Positions 23,384-31,311 of a DNA stretch of 37,586 nt are shown piece by piece (position 1 is the stretch's first letter; every line of letters starts with the position of its first letter). A program made the position numbers and the translations under genes. The stretch comes from UMGS1649 sp045637095. Lineage in GTDB: Bacteria > Bacillota > Clostridia > TANB77 > CAG-465. The notes under the pieces are model-generated. The model was not told the DNA's origin and searched no databases. It worked only from the letters and a program-made list of their open reading frames with translations. The DNA lies in contig JAZTYX010000041.1 in NCBI GenBank assembly GCA_045637095.1, forward strand, positions 1-37,586, given 5' to 3'.

Positions 23384-23392
23384 ATCGACAAA
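23384..23392 (-). promoter_or_regulatory. candidate 0A box upstream of spo0A
   Basis: On the minus strand TTTGTCGAT, one mismatch to the Spo0A site T-x-TGTCGAA core, 28 nt upstream of the spo0A -35. Suggests autoregulation of spo0A, as known in Bacillus. Inference from sequence only. Confidence 0.4.
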
Positions 23393-23420
23393 TAAAAACA
23401 AAAGTATATAAAATTTATGC

Positions 23421-23449
23421 TTGCAAATTGGTAAAAACTGGAGTATAAT
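23421..23449 (+). promoter_or_regulatory. sigma-A-type promoter of spo0A
   Basis: TTGCAA (23421-23426) and a perfect TATAAT (23444-23449), 17-nt spacer, 37 nt upstream of the start codon. Confidence 0.75.
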
Positions 23450-23486
23450 AACGACGTTGGTTGGCAAAAATTGGGAGGACGATAAA

Positions 23487-24293
23487 ATGGAAGAAAAAAT
23501 TAAAGTAATGATCGTAGACGATAACGTAGAATTTGTAAAGTTATTAACAATGTTTGTTGATTCGCAAAAAGACATGGAAGTTGTAGGAAGCTTAAACGAC
23601 GGAAGTGCAGTAGTAACAAAAATAAAGGAGTGGAAACCTGATGTTTTGTTACTAGATATAATAATGCCTGAAAGAGATGGCTTAGCAGTACTTGAAGACT
23701 TGGATGAAAGTGCGCTAGAAAAAAGACCTAATATTGTAGTAATGTCTGCAATAGGTCAAGAAAAAATAACTAGTAAAGCAATGGCGCTTGGGGCTAGCTA
23801 CTATGTTATTAAACCATTTGATTTAGATACATTAGTTGAAAGATTAAGAGAACTAACTGTACCTAGTATGGCCGTTTATGAAAATAAAGGACCAAAATAT
23901 GTAACAACAAAGTCTGTGAGTATAAATACAGAACCTGTTGAAGTGAAGGTAACAAATCTTATTCATGATTTAGGAGTACCAGCACACATTAAAGGTTATC
24001 AATATCTAAGAGAAGCTATAATAATGGCAGTAGGTAATCAAGATATAATAAACTCTGTTACAAAAATGATGTATCCGTTATTAGCTAAAAGATATCAAAC
24101 AACACCATCACGAGTAGAAAGAGCAATACGTCATGCTATAGAAGTAGCATGGAACAGAGGTGAAATCGCAGTACATGATAAAATATTTGGATATACTGTA
24201 AATTCAAATAAAGGGAAACCTACGAATTCGGAATTTATAGCGTTAATTGCAGATAAAATTAGACTTGAACATTTAGAAAGAGTAGCAAGATAA
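23487..24293 (+). CDS. spo0A: sporulation transcription factor Spo0A
   Basis: Protein of 268 aa, full length. Receiver domain: acidic pair D11-D12, phosphoacceptor D57 ('LLLDIIMPERDG'), Ser87, Lys109. C-terminal Spo0A DNA-binding domain from about residue 150 with 'HDLGVPAHIKGYQYLREAI' and the highly conserved recognition helix 'PSRVERAIRHAIEVAW'. It is the master regulator of entry into sporulation. ATG 23487 has GGGAGGAC upstream; the longer upstream frame runs through the promoter and is rejected. spoIVB, the common upstream neighbour, is absent; mnmA is divergent instead. Confidence 0.98.
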   Translation: MEEKIKVMIVDDNVEFVKLLTMFVDSQKDMEVVGSLNDGSAVVTKIKEWKPDVLLLDIIMPERDGLAVLEDLDESALEKRPNIVVMSAIGQEKITSKAMALGASYYVIKPFDLDTLVERLRELTVPSMAVYENKGPKYVTTKSVSINTEPVEVKVTNLIHDLGVPAHIKGYQYLREAIIMAVGNQDIINSVTKMMYPLLAKRYQTTPSRVERAIRHAIEVAWNRGEIAVHDKIFGYTVNSNKGKPTNSEFIALIADKIRLEHLERVAR

Positions 24294-24299
24294 AGACAC

Positions 24300-24330
24300 A
24301 ACAACACTTAGTAAATTAGGTGTTGTTTTT
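24300..24330 (+). terminator. intrinsic terminator of spo0A
   Basis: An 11-bp stem (24300-24310 with the T-proximal arm ending near 24327, one G·U), short loop and T-run. Confidence 0.8.
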
Positions 24331-24381
24331 CTTGCTTTAATTTAATCTTTGCTATATAATGAAGTAAATGGCGAGGTTAAA

Positions 24382-24657
24382 ATGAAAGCAATAGTTAATT
24401 GGAAAGCAGTATATGTAGATGAAAATGGTGAAGAAGGAATTGGAATACTACTACCAGGCTGTGTAATAAAAGGTGAACTAGTAGAAACTAAGGAAGAAAT
24501 AACAGTGGAAACTGTGGATGTAGATATTAGTGATTTAGTTATTACGGCAGCAACTGGGGAAATGTATAAATTATTAGATGCAAGTAGAGATTATCTTCAA
24601 GATTTAAAGAAATGTATAGAAATTGGACTAGAAGAAAGAGAAGAGGGTGCAAGATAA
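24382..24657 (+). CDS. small soluble protein of unknown function
   Basis: Protein of 91 aa, acidic, beta-rich first half ('AIVNWKAVYVDENGEEGIGILLPG') and helical end. No signal peptide and no family recognised. The start at 24382 has GAGGTT upstream. Its stop overlaps the HD-GYP start (TAATG), so the two are translationally coupled and may act together. Confidence 0.6.
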   Translation: MKAIVNWKAVYVDENGEEGIGILLPGCVIKGELVETKEEITVETVDVDISDLVITAATGEMYKLLDASRDYLQDLKKCIEIGLEEREEGAR

Positions 24658-25301
24658 TGACATATGATAACATTGAAAGAGATTTATATAAACAATTATC
24701 TACAAACGTGCGTAAACAATTAGAAAAAATAGAGCACTTAGATGTATATACAACAAGACATATACATAGCGTTCCACAAATAGTAGGAAAGATATGTGAA
24801 AAGCTAGGATATACAGAAACTGAGATAAGATTCTATGTAGAATGCGCTTATCTCCATGATATAGGTAAGATATTTATACCTTCAGAGGTACTCCAAAAAC
24901 CAGGCAAATTAACAGATGAAGAGTATAGTATAATGAAAACACATACTGTAAAAGGTGAAGAATTTTGTAATTCTGTACCGGCTTTAGAAAAGTATGCAGA
25001 AGCAGTAGGTAGCCATCATGAAAATGGAGATGGAAGTGGTTATCCAGATGGTATAACAGATGTACCACTTGAAGCAGAGTTAATTAAAGTGGCGGATATA
25101 TATGATGCCTTAATTAATAAAAGACAATATAAAGAAAAGATAGAATTACCAGTGGCTTTAGATATATTAAAAGAAGCATTAATAGATAAAGGTATAGCAA
25201 ATACGGGAGTATTTAAGGCGTTGCTAGAGGTTATTCTAGAAGAAAAAGATTTAACAAAAGAGGAATATATACATATAGTTAGAATGAAAGAAAGTATTTA
25301 G
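24657..25301 (+). CDS. HD-GYP domain phosphodiesterase
   Basis: Protein of 214 aa, essentially a stand-alone HD-GYP domain. Metal and catalytic residues are present: H37, 'HDIGK' (H67-D68), H96, 'HH' (120-121), D147, and the GYP motif in 'GDGSGYPDG' (128-130). The family hydrolyses c-di-GMP. No sensory domain is attached; the coupled 91-aa protein may supply regulation. Start ATG 24657 overlaps the upstream stop codon. Unlike the EAL (6617) and GGDEF (13048) proteins in this window, it looks catalytically intact. Confidence 0.9.
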   Translation: MTYDNIERDLYKQLSTNVRKQLEKIEHLDVYTTRHIHSVPQIVGKICEKLGYTETEIRFYVECAYLHDIGKIFIPSEVLQKPGKLTDEEYSIMKTHTVKGEEFCNSVPALEKYAEAVGSHHENGDGSGYPDGITDVPLEAELIKVADIYDALINKRQYKEKIELPVALDILKEALIDKGIANTGVFKALLEVILEEKDLTKEEYIHIVRMKESI

Positions 25302-25313
25302 TTGGAGGGTAGT

Positions 25314-25817
25314 ATGAAGAAAGACGTTAAGAAAACAACTGTAAAAAAAGAAAAGAAAAAAGTAAAAATAAATGTTAAGAAACTTGTATTTATGGTTCTT
25401 GCAATAATCATATGTGTACTAGGTTTAGTAATAATATTTAGAAATACAATATTTAAGGAAAAAGTATTAGGTGAAACATTTAAATTGGTAGACTTAAAAG
25501 AATACAGAGACAATGTAAAAGAACATAAAATAGAGAGAATAGCTATACTTTCAGACACAACAAATATAGATGTGGATGGCAAAAAAGATAAAGAAAAAAT
25601 ATTAGACTTTATGAAAACAATCGAAGGAACTACAATAAAATCTGAAGTAGAAACTTTAACATCTGCTGGATATTGTATAGTGCTATATTATAAAGATAAT
25701 ACTAGTACTATAATTAATGTAACACCAACTCATTTTAGTATGGATGGAGAAACAAATTACAAAAATGCAACTGCTAATTATGATGGTGTACTAAAATTAA
25801 TAAAAGAATTAAAATAA
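25314..25817 (+). CDS. membrane-anchored protein of unknown function
   Basis: Protein of 167 aa. A very basic cytoplasmic N-terminus (Lys-rich, residues 2-27), one membrane helix (about 29-46), then an outside domain with alternating strands ('GYCIVLYYKDNTSTIINV'). No lipobox. The start at 25314 has GGAGGG 6 nt upstream and follows the HD-GYP gene by 12 nt, so it is in the same operon. Confidence 0.6.
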   Translation: MKKDVKKTTVKKEKKKVKINVKKLVFMVLAIIICVLGLVIIFRNTIFKEKVLGETFKLVDLKEYRDNVKEHKIERIAILSDTTNIDVDGKKDKEKILDFMKTIEGTTIKSEVETLTSAGYCIVLYYKDNTSTIINVTPTHFSMDGETNYKNATANYDGVLKLIKELK

Positions 25818-25819
25818 CC

Positions 25820-25856
25820 TAAGGGCGGCAAGTAATATAGCCGCTCTTAAGTTTTT
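25820..25856 (+). terminator. intrinsic terminator
   Basis: A 10-bp GC-rich stem (25820-25829 with 25840-25849, one G·U), T-run 25852-25856. Confidence 0.82.
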
Positions 25857-25865
25857 CTGTAGTAC

Positions 25866-25894
25866 TTGAAAAATAGCAAATATAATGGTAAAAT
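25866..25894 (+). promoter_or_regulatory. promoter of prfA
   Basis: TTGAAA (25866-25871) and TAAAAT (25889-25894), 17-nt spacer, 21 nt before the ATG. Confidence 0.65.
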
Positions 25895-25915
25895 ATACTA
25901 GCGAGGAGAGATAAA

Positions 25916-26974
25916 ATGTTAGATAAATTAGAAGCTGTAGAAGCAAGATATGAAGAATTAAACAAATTAATATCTGATCCAGAAGTAATATCTGATCAAA
26001 ATGCTTTCAAAAAATATATGAAAGAACAATCAGGGCTTGTGGATGTTGTAGAAAAATATAGAGAATACAAGAAAGTAAAACAAAATATGGATGACGCAGA
26101 AGAAATGATGTCAGATCCAGAAATGAAAGAAATGGCAGAAATGGAATACTACGAATCTAAAGAAAAACTTCAAGGGTTAGAAGAAGAATTAAAAATATTA
26201 CTTCTACCTAAAGATGTAAATGACGATAACAACGTTATCATAGAAATTCGTGGTGGAGCAGGCGGAGATGAAGCAGCACTTTTTGCTCACACATTATTTA
26301 GAATGTATTCAATGTATGCAGACCTAAATAGATGGCAAGTTGAAGTTTTAGACATAAACGAAACAGAACTTGGTGGTATTAAGGAAATATCATTTGCTAT
26401 AAAAGGTAAAGGAGCATACAGCAAACTTAAATTCGAAAGTGGAGTTCATAGAGTACAACGTGTACCAGAAACAGAAGCAAGTGGAAGAATACACACTTCA
26501 ACAGTTACAGTTGCAGTTCTTCCAGAAGTAGATGAAGTAGAAGTTGAAATAGTTCAAAGCGACCTTAAGATAGATACATATAGAGCAAGTGGTGCTGGTG
26601 GACAACACGTTAACAAAACTGAATCTGCAGTAAGAATTACACACATACCAACAGGAATTATAGTAGCAAGCCAATCTGAAAGATCTCAAATACAAAACAG
26701 AGAATCTTGTATGAAGATGCTTAGAGCAAAACTTTACGAAGTAATGCAAGAAAAACAAAATCAAGAACTAGCTAATACTAGAAAACTACAAGTAGGTAGT
26801 GGTGCAAGAAGTGAAAAGATAAGAACATACAACTTCCCACAAGGAAGAGTAACAGACCATAGAATAAACTTTACAATGTATCAATTAGAAACATTTGTAA
26901 ATGGAAATATGGATTCTATGATAGAAGCACTTCAAGCATTTGATAGAGCTGAAAGACTACAAGCAGGAGAATAA
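25916..26974 (+). CDS. prfA: peptide chain release factor 1
   Basis: Protein of 352 aa. Catalytic 'GGQ' at residues 228-230 ('SGAGGQHVNKTESAVRITH') and the P-x-T stop-codon reader PET at 184-186, which identifies RF1 (UAA/UAG) rather than RF2 (S-P-F). 'RGGAGGDEAALFA' is a family signature. Ribosome site GCGAGGAG. Own promoter and terminator, so monocistronic; the frequent neighbour prmC is absent. Confidence 0.97.
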   Translation: MLDKLEAVEARYEELNKLISDPEVISDQNAFKKYMKEQSGLVDVVEKYREYKKVKQNMDDAEEMMSDPEMKEMAEMEYYESKEKLQGLEEELKILLLPKDVNDDNNVIIEIRGGAGGDEAALFAHTLFRMYSMYADLNRWQVEVLDINETELGGIKEISFAIKGKGAYSKLKFESGVHRVQRVPETEASGRIHTSTVTVAVLPEVDEVEVEIVQSDLKIDTYRASGAGGQHVNKTESAVRITHIPTGIIVASQSERSQIQNRESCMKMLRAKLYEVMQEKQNQELANTRKLQVGSGARSEKIRTYNFPQGRVTDHRINFTMYQLETFVNGNMDSMIEALQAFDRAERLQAGE

Positions 26975-27001
26975 TACAAAATAAAATAAAAGATAATAAA
27001 A

Positions 27002-27039
27002 AAACAAAGAATGACGAGTATGCTCGTCATTCTTTGTTT
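27002..27039. terminator. bidirectional terminator after prfA
   Basis: A perfect 17-bp stem (27002-27018 with 27023-27039), 4-nt loop, A-rich left side and T-rich right side; it ends exactly at the stop of the convergent gene. Confidence 0.88.
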
Positions 27040-27543
27040 CTATTTATTTAAATCAGCTTCATTTACTTTAACTAAATGAGATAAAGTATTATTGTATTTG
27101 TCTATAATTTCAGCAGATTTTTTACCAATATCATCACTAGAGACTATACCAGTTATTACATTATCTTTTCTTTCCTTTTTTGTTAAGTCAAGAGTGTTAT
27201 TTCTTGCACCATTTTTAGTTGAATAATGTACTTCTGCGGTACAAGATTTAACAATGTCGTTTTCTAAATTATATATGTACATAGTTTTTATAGGATCTTC
27301 AGAAGAATAAATAGTAACTGTTATTTTATCTTCTAACTCAGTAATAGAATACGCAATTTGGTTTGATTCGATTCCTGAGTTTTGGCTTTCAATTTGTATT
27401 GTAATTATTTCACCTGGTAAATGTTCAACATATCTTACATCATAATAAAACCAAGTAACACCTGCTATAAACCATATTCCTATAAAGGCTATGCAAAGAA
27501 TAACACAAATAAATATTGTTAAAAATTTCTTAAATTTATCCAT
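27040..27543 (-). CDS. membrane-anchored protein, tandem paralogue 2
   Basis: Protein of 167 aa: N-terminal membrane helix (about 6-30), then an outside domain. It shares an ordered pattern with the gene at 27562: AYSIT, then D-x-(V/I)-x-V, then PIK-x-x-Y-x-Y-x-L, then HY-x-TK near the middle. The two are therefore tandem duplicates that have diverged. No Cys lipobox, no family recognised. Ribosome site present; it follows its paralogue by 18 nt. Confidence 0.65.
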   Translation of the reverse strand: MDKFKKFLTIFICVILCIAFIGIWFIAGVTWFYYDVRYVEHLPGEIITIQIESQNSGIESNQIAYSITELEDKITVTIYSSEDPIKTMYIYNLENDIVKSCTAEVHYSTKNGARNNTLDLTKKERKDNVITGIVSSDDIGKKSAEIIDKYNNTLSHLVKVNEADLNK

Positions 27544-27561
27544 AATTTTAACCTCCGCATA

Positions 27562-28050
27562 TTATTTTAATTCATCTATTTTGACAAGTGATTTCCAACC
27601 AGTTTCAATAGAGTTTATTAATTCTTCTGATGATAAACCAATATTATATGCAGGCGGATTTATTAAGTATGTAACGTTCTTTATAGGAATACGACCACCT
27701 TCTTCTATAGCTGATTGTAGTGCTTCAAATTTTGTTTGGTAGTGTATTTGGACTTTAAGGTCTTCTACAATATTATCTTTTAAGGTATATGTATAAATAG
27801 ATTTTATTGGGTATTCTTTGCCGTAGCGAATAACTATTACTTCGTCATCGTGCTTAGTAATAGAATATGCAACTGAACCGCCAACCTTTTTTTCTTCAGA
27901 TATTTTCAATATTTCGGGATATGGTTCGGCTACAACTTTTATTAAATCTTTAGCCCAAAATATTCCTGCAAAGAACAATAGTATAGCTAAAACAACTAAA
28001 CTTAAAACAAAAATAATTGTAATTAATAATTTATTTGATTTTAGATTCAT
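27562..28050 (-). CDS. membrane-anchored protein, tandem paralogue 1
   Basis: Protein of 162 aa, first gene of the minus-strand pair. N-terminal hydrophobic helix (about 8-33) and an outside domain with the same conserved stretch as its neighbour ('VAYSITKHDDEVIVI', 'PIKSIYTYTLKDNIV', 'HYQTKFEA'). Function unknown. A promoter (TTTACA-17-TATTAT) lies 41 nt upstream of the start. Confidence 0.65.
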   Translation of the reverse strand: MNLKSNKLLITIIFVLSLVVLAILLFFAGIFWAKDLIKVVAEPYPEILKISEEKKVGGSVAYSITKHDDEVIVIRYGKEYPIKSIYTYTLKDNIVEDLKVQIHYQTKFEALQSAIEEGGRIPIKNVTYLINPPAYNIGLSSEELINSIETGWKSLVKIDELK

Positions 28051-28090
28051 ATATTTTTTCTCCTATACAAGCAATTTGCTTATTAGCATA

Positions 28091-28119
28091 ATAATACAAT
28101 AAGTGTGTAAATATGTAAA
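28091..28119 (-). promoter_or_regulatory. promoter of the tandem paralogue operon
   Basis: On the minus strand, TTTACA (28114-28119) and TATTAT (28091-28096), 17-nt spacer. Confidence 0.55.
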
Positions 28120-28189
28120 TGCATTTTACAAAATTTTCCTAAAAAGGGGGGCTATTTAAATAAATTTATAAAAATTTTCAATTTTATAG

Positions 28190-28218
28190 TTGACATAAAC
28201 ATTTTCGTGTGTTAATAT
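28190..28218 (+). promoter_or_regulatory. strong extended -10 promoter of the peptide/ABC cassette
   Basis: TTGACA (28190-28195), 17-nt spacer ending CGTGTGT, TAATAT (28213-28218). A perfect -35 and TG one base before the -10. It shares TTGACATAA and TTCGTGTG at the same positions with the promoter at 15258-15286. Confidence 0.8.
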
Positions 28219-28221
28219 GAA

Positions 28222-28280
28222 GTTATGGTGATAAATTAAATCCAGGTAGATTTACTTATCGTCCAAGTGAAAATCATAAC
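28222..28280 (+). promoter_or_regulatory. structured 5' leader of the peptide gene
   Basis: Three nested perfect short helices: 28222-28227 with 28275-28280, 28230-28234 with 28256-28260, and 28238-28242 with 28249-28253. They begin at the expected transcription start. This could stabilise an abundant mRNA or act as a switch; no known riboswitch class recognised. Confidence 0.4.
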
Positions 28281-28322
28281 AAATATAAATTAAAAAATTA
28301 GAAAGAAAAGGAGGTATTTGGT

Positions 28323-28472
28323 ATGACAAAAATTAATAAACAATTCATGTATAGAGAACCAGTTATGTCTAATCTGTCAGTGGCAGTTTGGGCTTCAATT
28401 GTCGTATCAAAATACCAAGATTGTAATATAGATAATAAGTTAAATACTAGAGGTGGGGCTCTAGCTATTTAG
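28323..28472 (+). CDS. 49-aa peptide, candidate exported or modified peptide precursor
   Basis: Short ORF with the strongest ribosome site in the area (AAAGGAGGT, 8 nt upstream) behind a near-consensus promoter. The N-terminal half is polar (MTKINKQFMYREP), then a hydrophobic central part (SVAVWASIVV, residues 19-28), a single Cys34 and a C-terminal end NTRGGALAI. It is followed by a terminator and then an ABC exporter operon, the arrangement expected when the peptide must be made in excess of its transporter. No maturation enzyme (radical SAM, lanthipeptide synthetase, peptidase) is in the window. It could also be a leader peptide controlling the transporter. I recognise no family. Confidence 0.6.
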   Translation: MTKINKQFMYREPVMSNLSVAVWASIVVSKYQDCNIDNKLNTRGGALAI

Positions 28473-28492
28473 CTATGTGTTTGTAGAACTTT

Positions 28493-28534
28493 AAGGTGTG
28501 TTGATACGAAAACTGGTATCGACACACCTTTTTT
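28493..28534 (+). terminator. terminator between peptide gene and ABC genes
   Basis: A 15-bp stem (28493-28507 with 28516-28530, one G·U), 8-nt loop, six T residues. It would reduce, not necessarily abolish, transcription into the ABC operon. Confidence 0.85.
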
Positions 28535-28611
28535 GCGTCCATTTTTGGACATTAATTTGAAACCCTAAATAAAAAATAAAAATATAAAAATTAATTTAAG
28601 GAGGCAACATT

Positions 28612-29586
28612 ATGAAAAAGGTAATCGAGGTAAAAGGTCTTAGCAAGGTGTTTACGCTTAAGTCTAAGGGAAAGAAAGAGGTAAAAACTCTTACTGCGGT
28701 AGACAACGTAAACTTCGAGGTAAGACAGGGAGAAATCATTGGGTTCATTGGGCCTAATGGAGCGGGAAAGAGTACTACTATTAAGATGATGACTGGTATT
28801 CTTTTCCCTACAAGCGGAGATGTAAGTGTATGTGGGTATAATCCTTGGGAACAGAGAAAGGAAATGACCTACCACATTGCAACAATGTTTGGACAAAAGT
28901 CATCATTAATTTCGCACTTGCCAATCATTGAAAGCTACAAGCTTTTGGGAGCAATTTATGACATTCCTAAGGATGTGCTTAATGAGAGAATTAAGGAAAT
29001 CACGGAGTTCTTTGATATTTCTCATTTGATGGACAAGCCCGCGAGCAGTTTATCACTTGGACAGAGGATGATTTGCGAGGTAGCAGCTGTTACCTTGCAC
29101 AGACCGGATGTAATATTTTTTGATGAACCGACCATTGGTCTTGACATCGTAGTTAAGAAGAAGGTTAGGGATATGATCCATACTCTTAACAAGAAGTACA
29201 ACACTACGATATTCATTACCAGCCATGATATTTCGGATATCGAAAAGCTTTGCTCTAGAATTATTCTTATTAATCACGGAAAGGTTATGCTTGACAGTGA
29301 GCTTAAGGATATTGAGCATGTTTTCCTTACGAAGAAAAAGATTCTGGTAAGTTATGACGAAAAGGTAGATGTGGAAACTGTTAAGAAACTTTTTGTAAAT
29401 TACAATGTAAACATCGGTTTAGAGGAAAAGATTACGGTAGAGTTCGATGAAAACGATATTAAGGTGGCAGATGTTATTGAAACGCTTCTTAAGGTGGGCA
29501 AGGTAGCAGATCTTGCAATTACTAGCGCATCTTTGGAAAATGTTATCTATGACATTTACACTGGAAAAGTACAGGAGGGAGACTAA
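28612..29586 (+). CDS. ABC transporter ATP-binding protein
   Basis: Protein of 324 aa. Walker A 'GPNGAGKST' (47-55), Q-loop near 'MFGQKSS', signature 'LSLGQRM' (147-153), Walker B 'VIFFDEPT' (167-174) and switch His205. The C-terminal extension of about 100 residues is typical of drug or antibiotic ABC-2 exporter ATPases. It energises the two permeases encoded next, overlapping the first by 1 nt. Ribosome site AAGGAGG. Lys AAG and Leu CTT dominate, unlike the chromosome around it. Confidence 0.93.
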   Translation: MKKVIEVKGLSKVFTLKSKGKKEVKTLTAVDNVNFEVRQGEIIGFIGPNGAGKSTTIKMMTGILFPTSGDVSVCGYNPWEQRKEMTYHIATMFGQKSSLISHLPIIESYKLLGAIYDIPKDVLNERIKEITEFFDISHLMDKPASSLSLGQRMICEVAAVTLHRPDVIFFDEPTIGLDIVVKKKVRDMIHTLNKKYNTTIFITSHDISDIEKLCSRIILINHGKVMLDSELKDIEHVFLTKKKILVSYDEKVDVETVKKLFVNYNVNIGLEEKITVEFDENDIKVADVIETLLKVGKVADLAITSASLENVIYDIYTGKVQEGD

Positions 29587-30359
29587 TGAAAAAGTACATT
29601 GCATTCGCTAAGGTTATTCTTAAGCAGCAGTTTAAGAAGTTAAGTGATGTGTTTGGTACATTACTTTCATTTACGATTCACATTAGCATTTTCTCGCTTC
29701 TTTGGGATTTCGTTCTTGAAGGAAAAACAATGGCGGGATATTCTCAGGCAGATCTTGTATGGTATCTTATTTTGGCGGAAGCAATTATCTATTCTTACTC
29801 TAATCTTTGCAAGAAGATTGCAGCAAAGATTGAGATGGGAGATTTTGCATACGACCTTACGAAACCGTACAACTTTATGCTTAGAATTATTTCAGAAGGT
29901 GTAGCAGAACTTCCTATGACACTTGTATTAATGTGTCTTGGAATAATTCTTGGAATAGTTTATGTTGGAATTATTCCTGTTACAATAATGAGTATTTTGG
30001 GTACGTTCTTAATTGCATTGATGGCAACGGTACTTCTTTTAATGCTTCACATTATTGTTGGATTACTTTCAATATGGCTTGGCAGGGATATATCTTCAGT
30101 GTGGCTTCTTGTGCAAAAGGCAATGCTTATCTTTGCTTTTTCACCACTTGAACTTTTCCCTAACTGGATACAAATTCCGCTTATGTTCCTTCCTACGACT
30201 CATATAATTTACACACCTGCAAGTTTACTTGTAAACTTCAGTTTGGGTAAGTTTATATTCTCGCTTGGATGTGAACTTTTAGCAGGAACAGTGTTAATGT
30301 TAATCTTAATTTTTATCTACAAGAAAGGAGTGAAGAAACAAAATGTTGAAGGTGTTTAA
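29586..30359 (+). CDS. ABC-2 family permease 1 (DUF990-like)
   Basis: Protein of 257 aa with six hydrophobic segments and the family phrase 'GDFAYDLTKPYNFMLR' in the first cytoplasmic loop, typical of the PF06182-type exporters that come as two permeases plus one ATPase. Start overlaps the ATPase stop (TAATG). Substrate unknown; the adjacent 49-aa peptide is the natural candidate. Confidence 0.85.
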   Translation: MKKYIAFAKVILKQQFKKLSDVFGTLLSFTIHISIFSLLWDFVLEGKTMAGYSQADLVWYLILAEAIIYSYSNLCKKIAAKIEMGDFAYDLTKPYNFMLRIISEGVAELPMTLVLMCLGIILGIVYVGIIPVTIMSILGTFLIALMATVLLLMLHIIVGLLSIWLGRDISSVWLLVQKAMLIFAFSPLELFPNWIQIPLMFLPTTHIIYTPASLLVNFSLGKFIFSLGCELLAGTVLMLILIFIYKKGVKKQNVEGV

Positions 30360-31152
30360 GAATTTTATTTCGATGCTTAAATATTTGTGGCTTTGTATAT
30401 GCTACAATATTAGAAGCAACATTTCTAACAAGAAAAGCTTTATTATCCAGACGGTAGCCATGTTCATTAACAACTTCGTTTTCCTTTTGTTCTGGAGCAT
30501 CTTGTTTAGCAACAAGGGAGGAAGTATTAACGGAGTTGGTATGGCAGATATAATGTACTTGTGGTCTATTCCGACCATTGGATACGGCATTGTTTTCTTC
30601 TGCTTCGGTGGTGTAGAAACATTATGCAAAGATATCGTCGACGGAAATATGGACATCTACCTTACAAAACCTAAGAACGGCTTAATTTCACAGCTTACTT
30701 CAAGATCTGTTCTTTCAGCAATGGGAGATTTGGTGTTTGGAGCAGTTATTGGATTTATAGCCGTTAGCGGTAACATCTTTAAGTTTATTTGGTTATTAAT
30801 TCTTGCGCTTATATCTTCGGTTATACTTTTAAGCGTAATAGTTATAGTAAGATTGTTTGCTTTCTGGCTTGGAGACATTACAAACGCCTGCCACAAATAC
30901 ACACATTCCTTGCTTATAACATTAACCATTTATCCTGAAGCGATGTTCCCTGGATTTATGAAAATCATCATGTATACAGCAATACCTGCTATGTATGTAG
31001 CACATATTCCAGTATCTCTAATGGATAGTTTTAATCCTTTAGCGTTTGGAATATTTATAGCAGCTGCAATTATATTTCCTATCCTTATGAGTGTATTGTA
31101 CACAAAAGGACTTAAGAAATATGAAAGCGGAAATGGTGTTACTAGAAGGTAA
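30343..31152 (+). CDS. ABC-2 family permease 2 (DUF990-like)
   Basis: Protein of 269 aa with six hydrophobic segments and the same loop signature ('GNMDIYLTKPKNGLISQL'). It overlaps the first permease by 17 nt, so translation is coupled and a 1:1 heterodimer is expected. Codon use is like the two preceding genes. The operon ends at a strong terminator. Confidence 0.85.
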   Translation: MLKVFKNFISMLKYLWLCICYNIRSNISNKKSFIIQTVAMFINNFVFLLFWSILFSNKGGSINGVGMADIMYLWSIPTIGYGIVFFCFGGVETLCKDIVDGNMDIYLTKPKNGLISQLTSRSVLSAMGDLVFGAVIGFIAVSGNIFKFIWLLILALISSVILLSVIVIVRLFAFWLGDITNACHKYTHSLLITLTIYPEAMFPGFMKIIMYTAIPAMYVAHIPVSLMDSFNPLAFGIFIAAAIIFPILMSVLYTKGLKKYESGNGVTRR

Positions 31153-31161
31153 TGCTAAAGA

Positions 31162-31202
31162 AAAAAACAAGTCGTAAGTTATTACTTACGGCTTGTTTTT
31201 TT
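31162..31202 (+). terminator. intrinsic terminator of the ABC operon
   Basis: A long stem (about 31162-31179 with 31184-31202, one G·U), 4-nt loop, T-run of seven. Its core GTAAGT/ACTTAC recurs in the terminator at 32373-32411. Confidence 0.88.
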
Positions 31203-31236
31203 ATATACAAATAAGCATAAAATGAGGTTTTAGGTG

Positions 31237-31266
31237 TGTCGAATTTTGTCAATGAAAAGACAAAAT
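31237..31266. promoter_or_regulatory. 0A-box-like site and adjoining inverted repeat upstream of dinD
   Basis: TGTCGAA at 31237-31243 is a perfect Spo0A core site. It adjoins an inverted repeat with perfect 8-bp arms ATTTTGTC (31243-31250) and GACAAAAT (31259-31266), just upstream of the dinD -35. No typical Firmicute LexA box (GAAC-N4-GTTC) is seen. Candidate operator; regulator unproven. Confidence 0.4.
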
Positions 31267-31282
31267 ATTAACGCTATAATCG

Positions 31283-31311
31283 TTGACAATAACACAATGG
31301 GTAATTAGAAT
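31283..31311 (+). promoter_or_regulatory. promoter of dinD
   Basis: TTGACA (31283-31288) and TAGAAT (31306-31311), 17-nt spacer. The 5' UTR is about 120 nt and holds two SD-like runs and a possible 11-aa ORF at 31359-31394. Confidence 0.65.

Noticed and set aside
24874..25068. Minus-strand ORFs inside spo0A-prfA region and other antisense frames
   Set aside because: They lie opposite well-conserved genes, lack ribosome sites and have low-complexity Leu/Ile/Phe-rich translations typical of antisense A/T-rich DNA.
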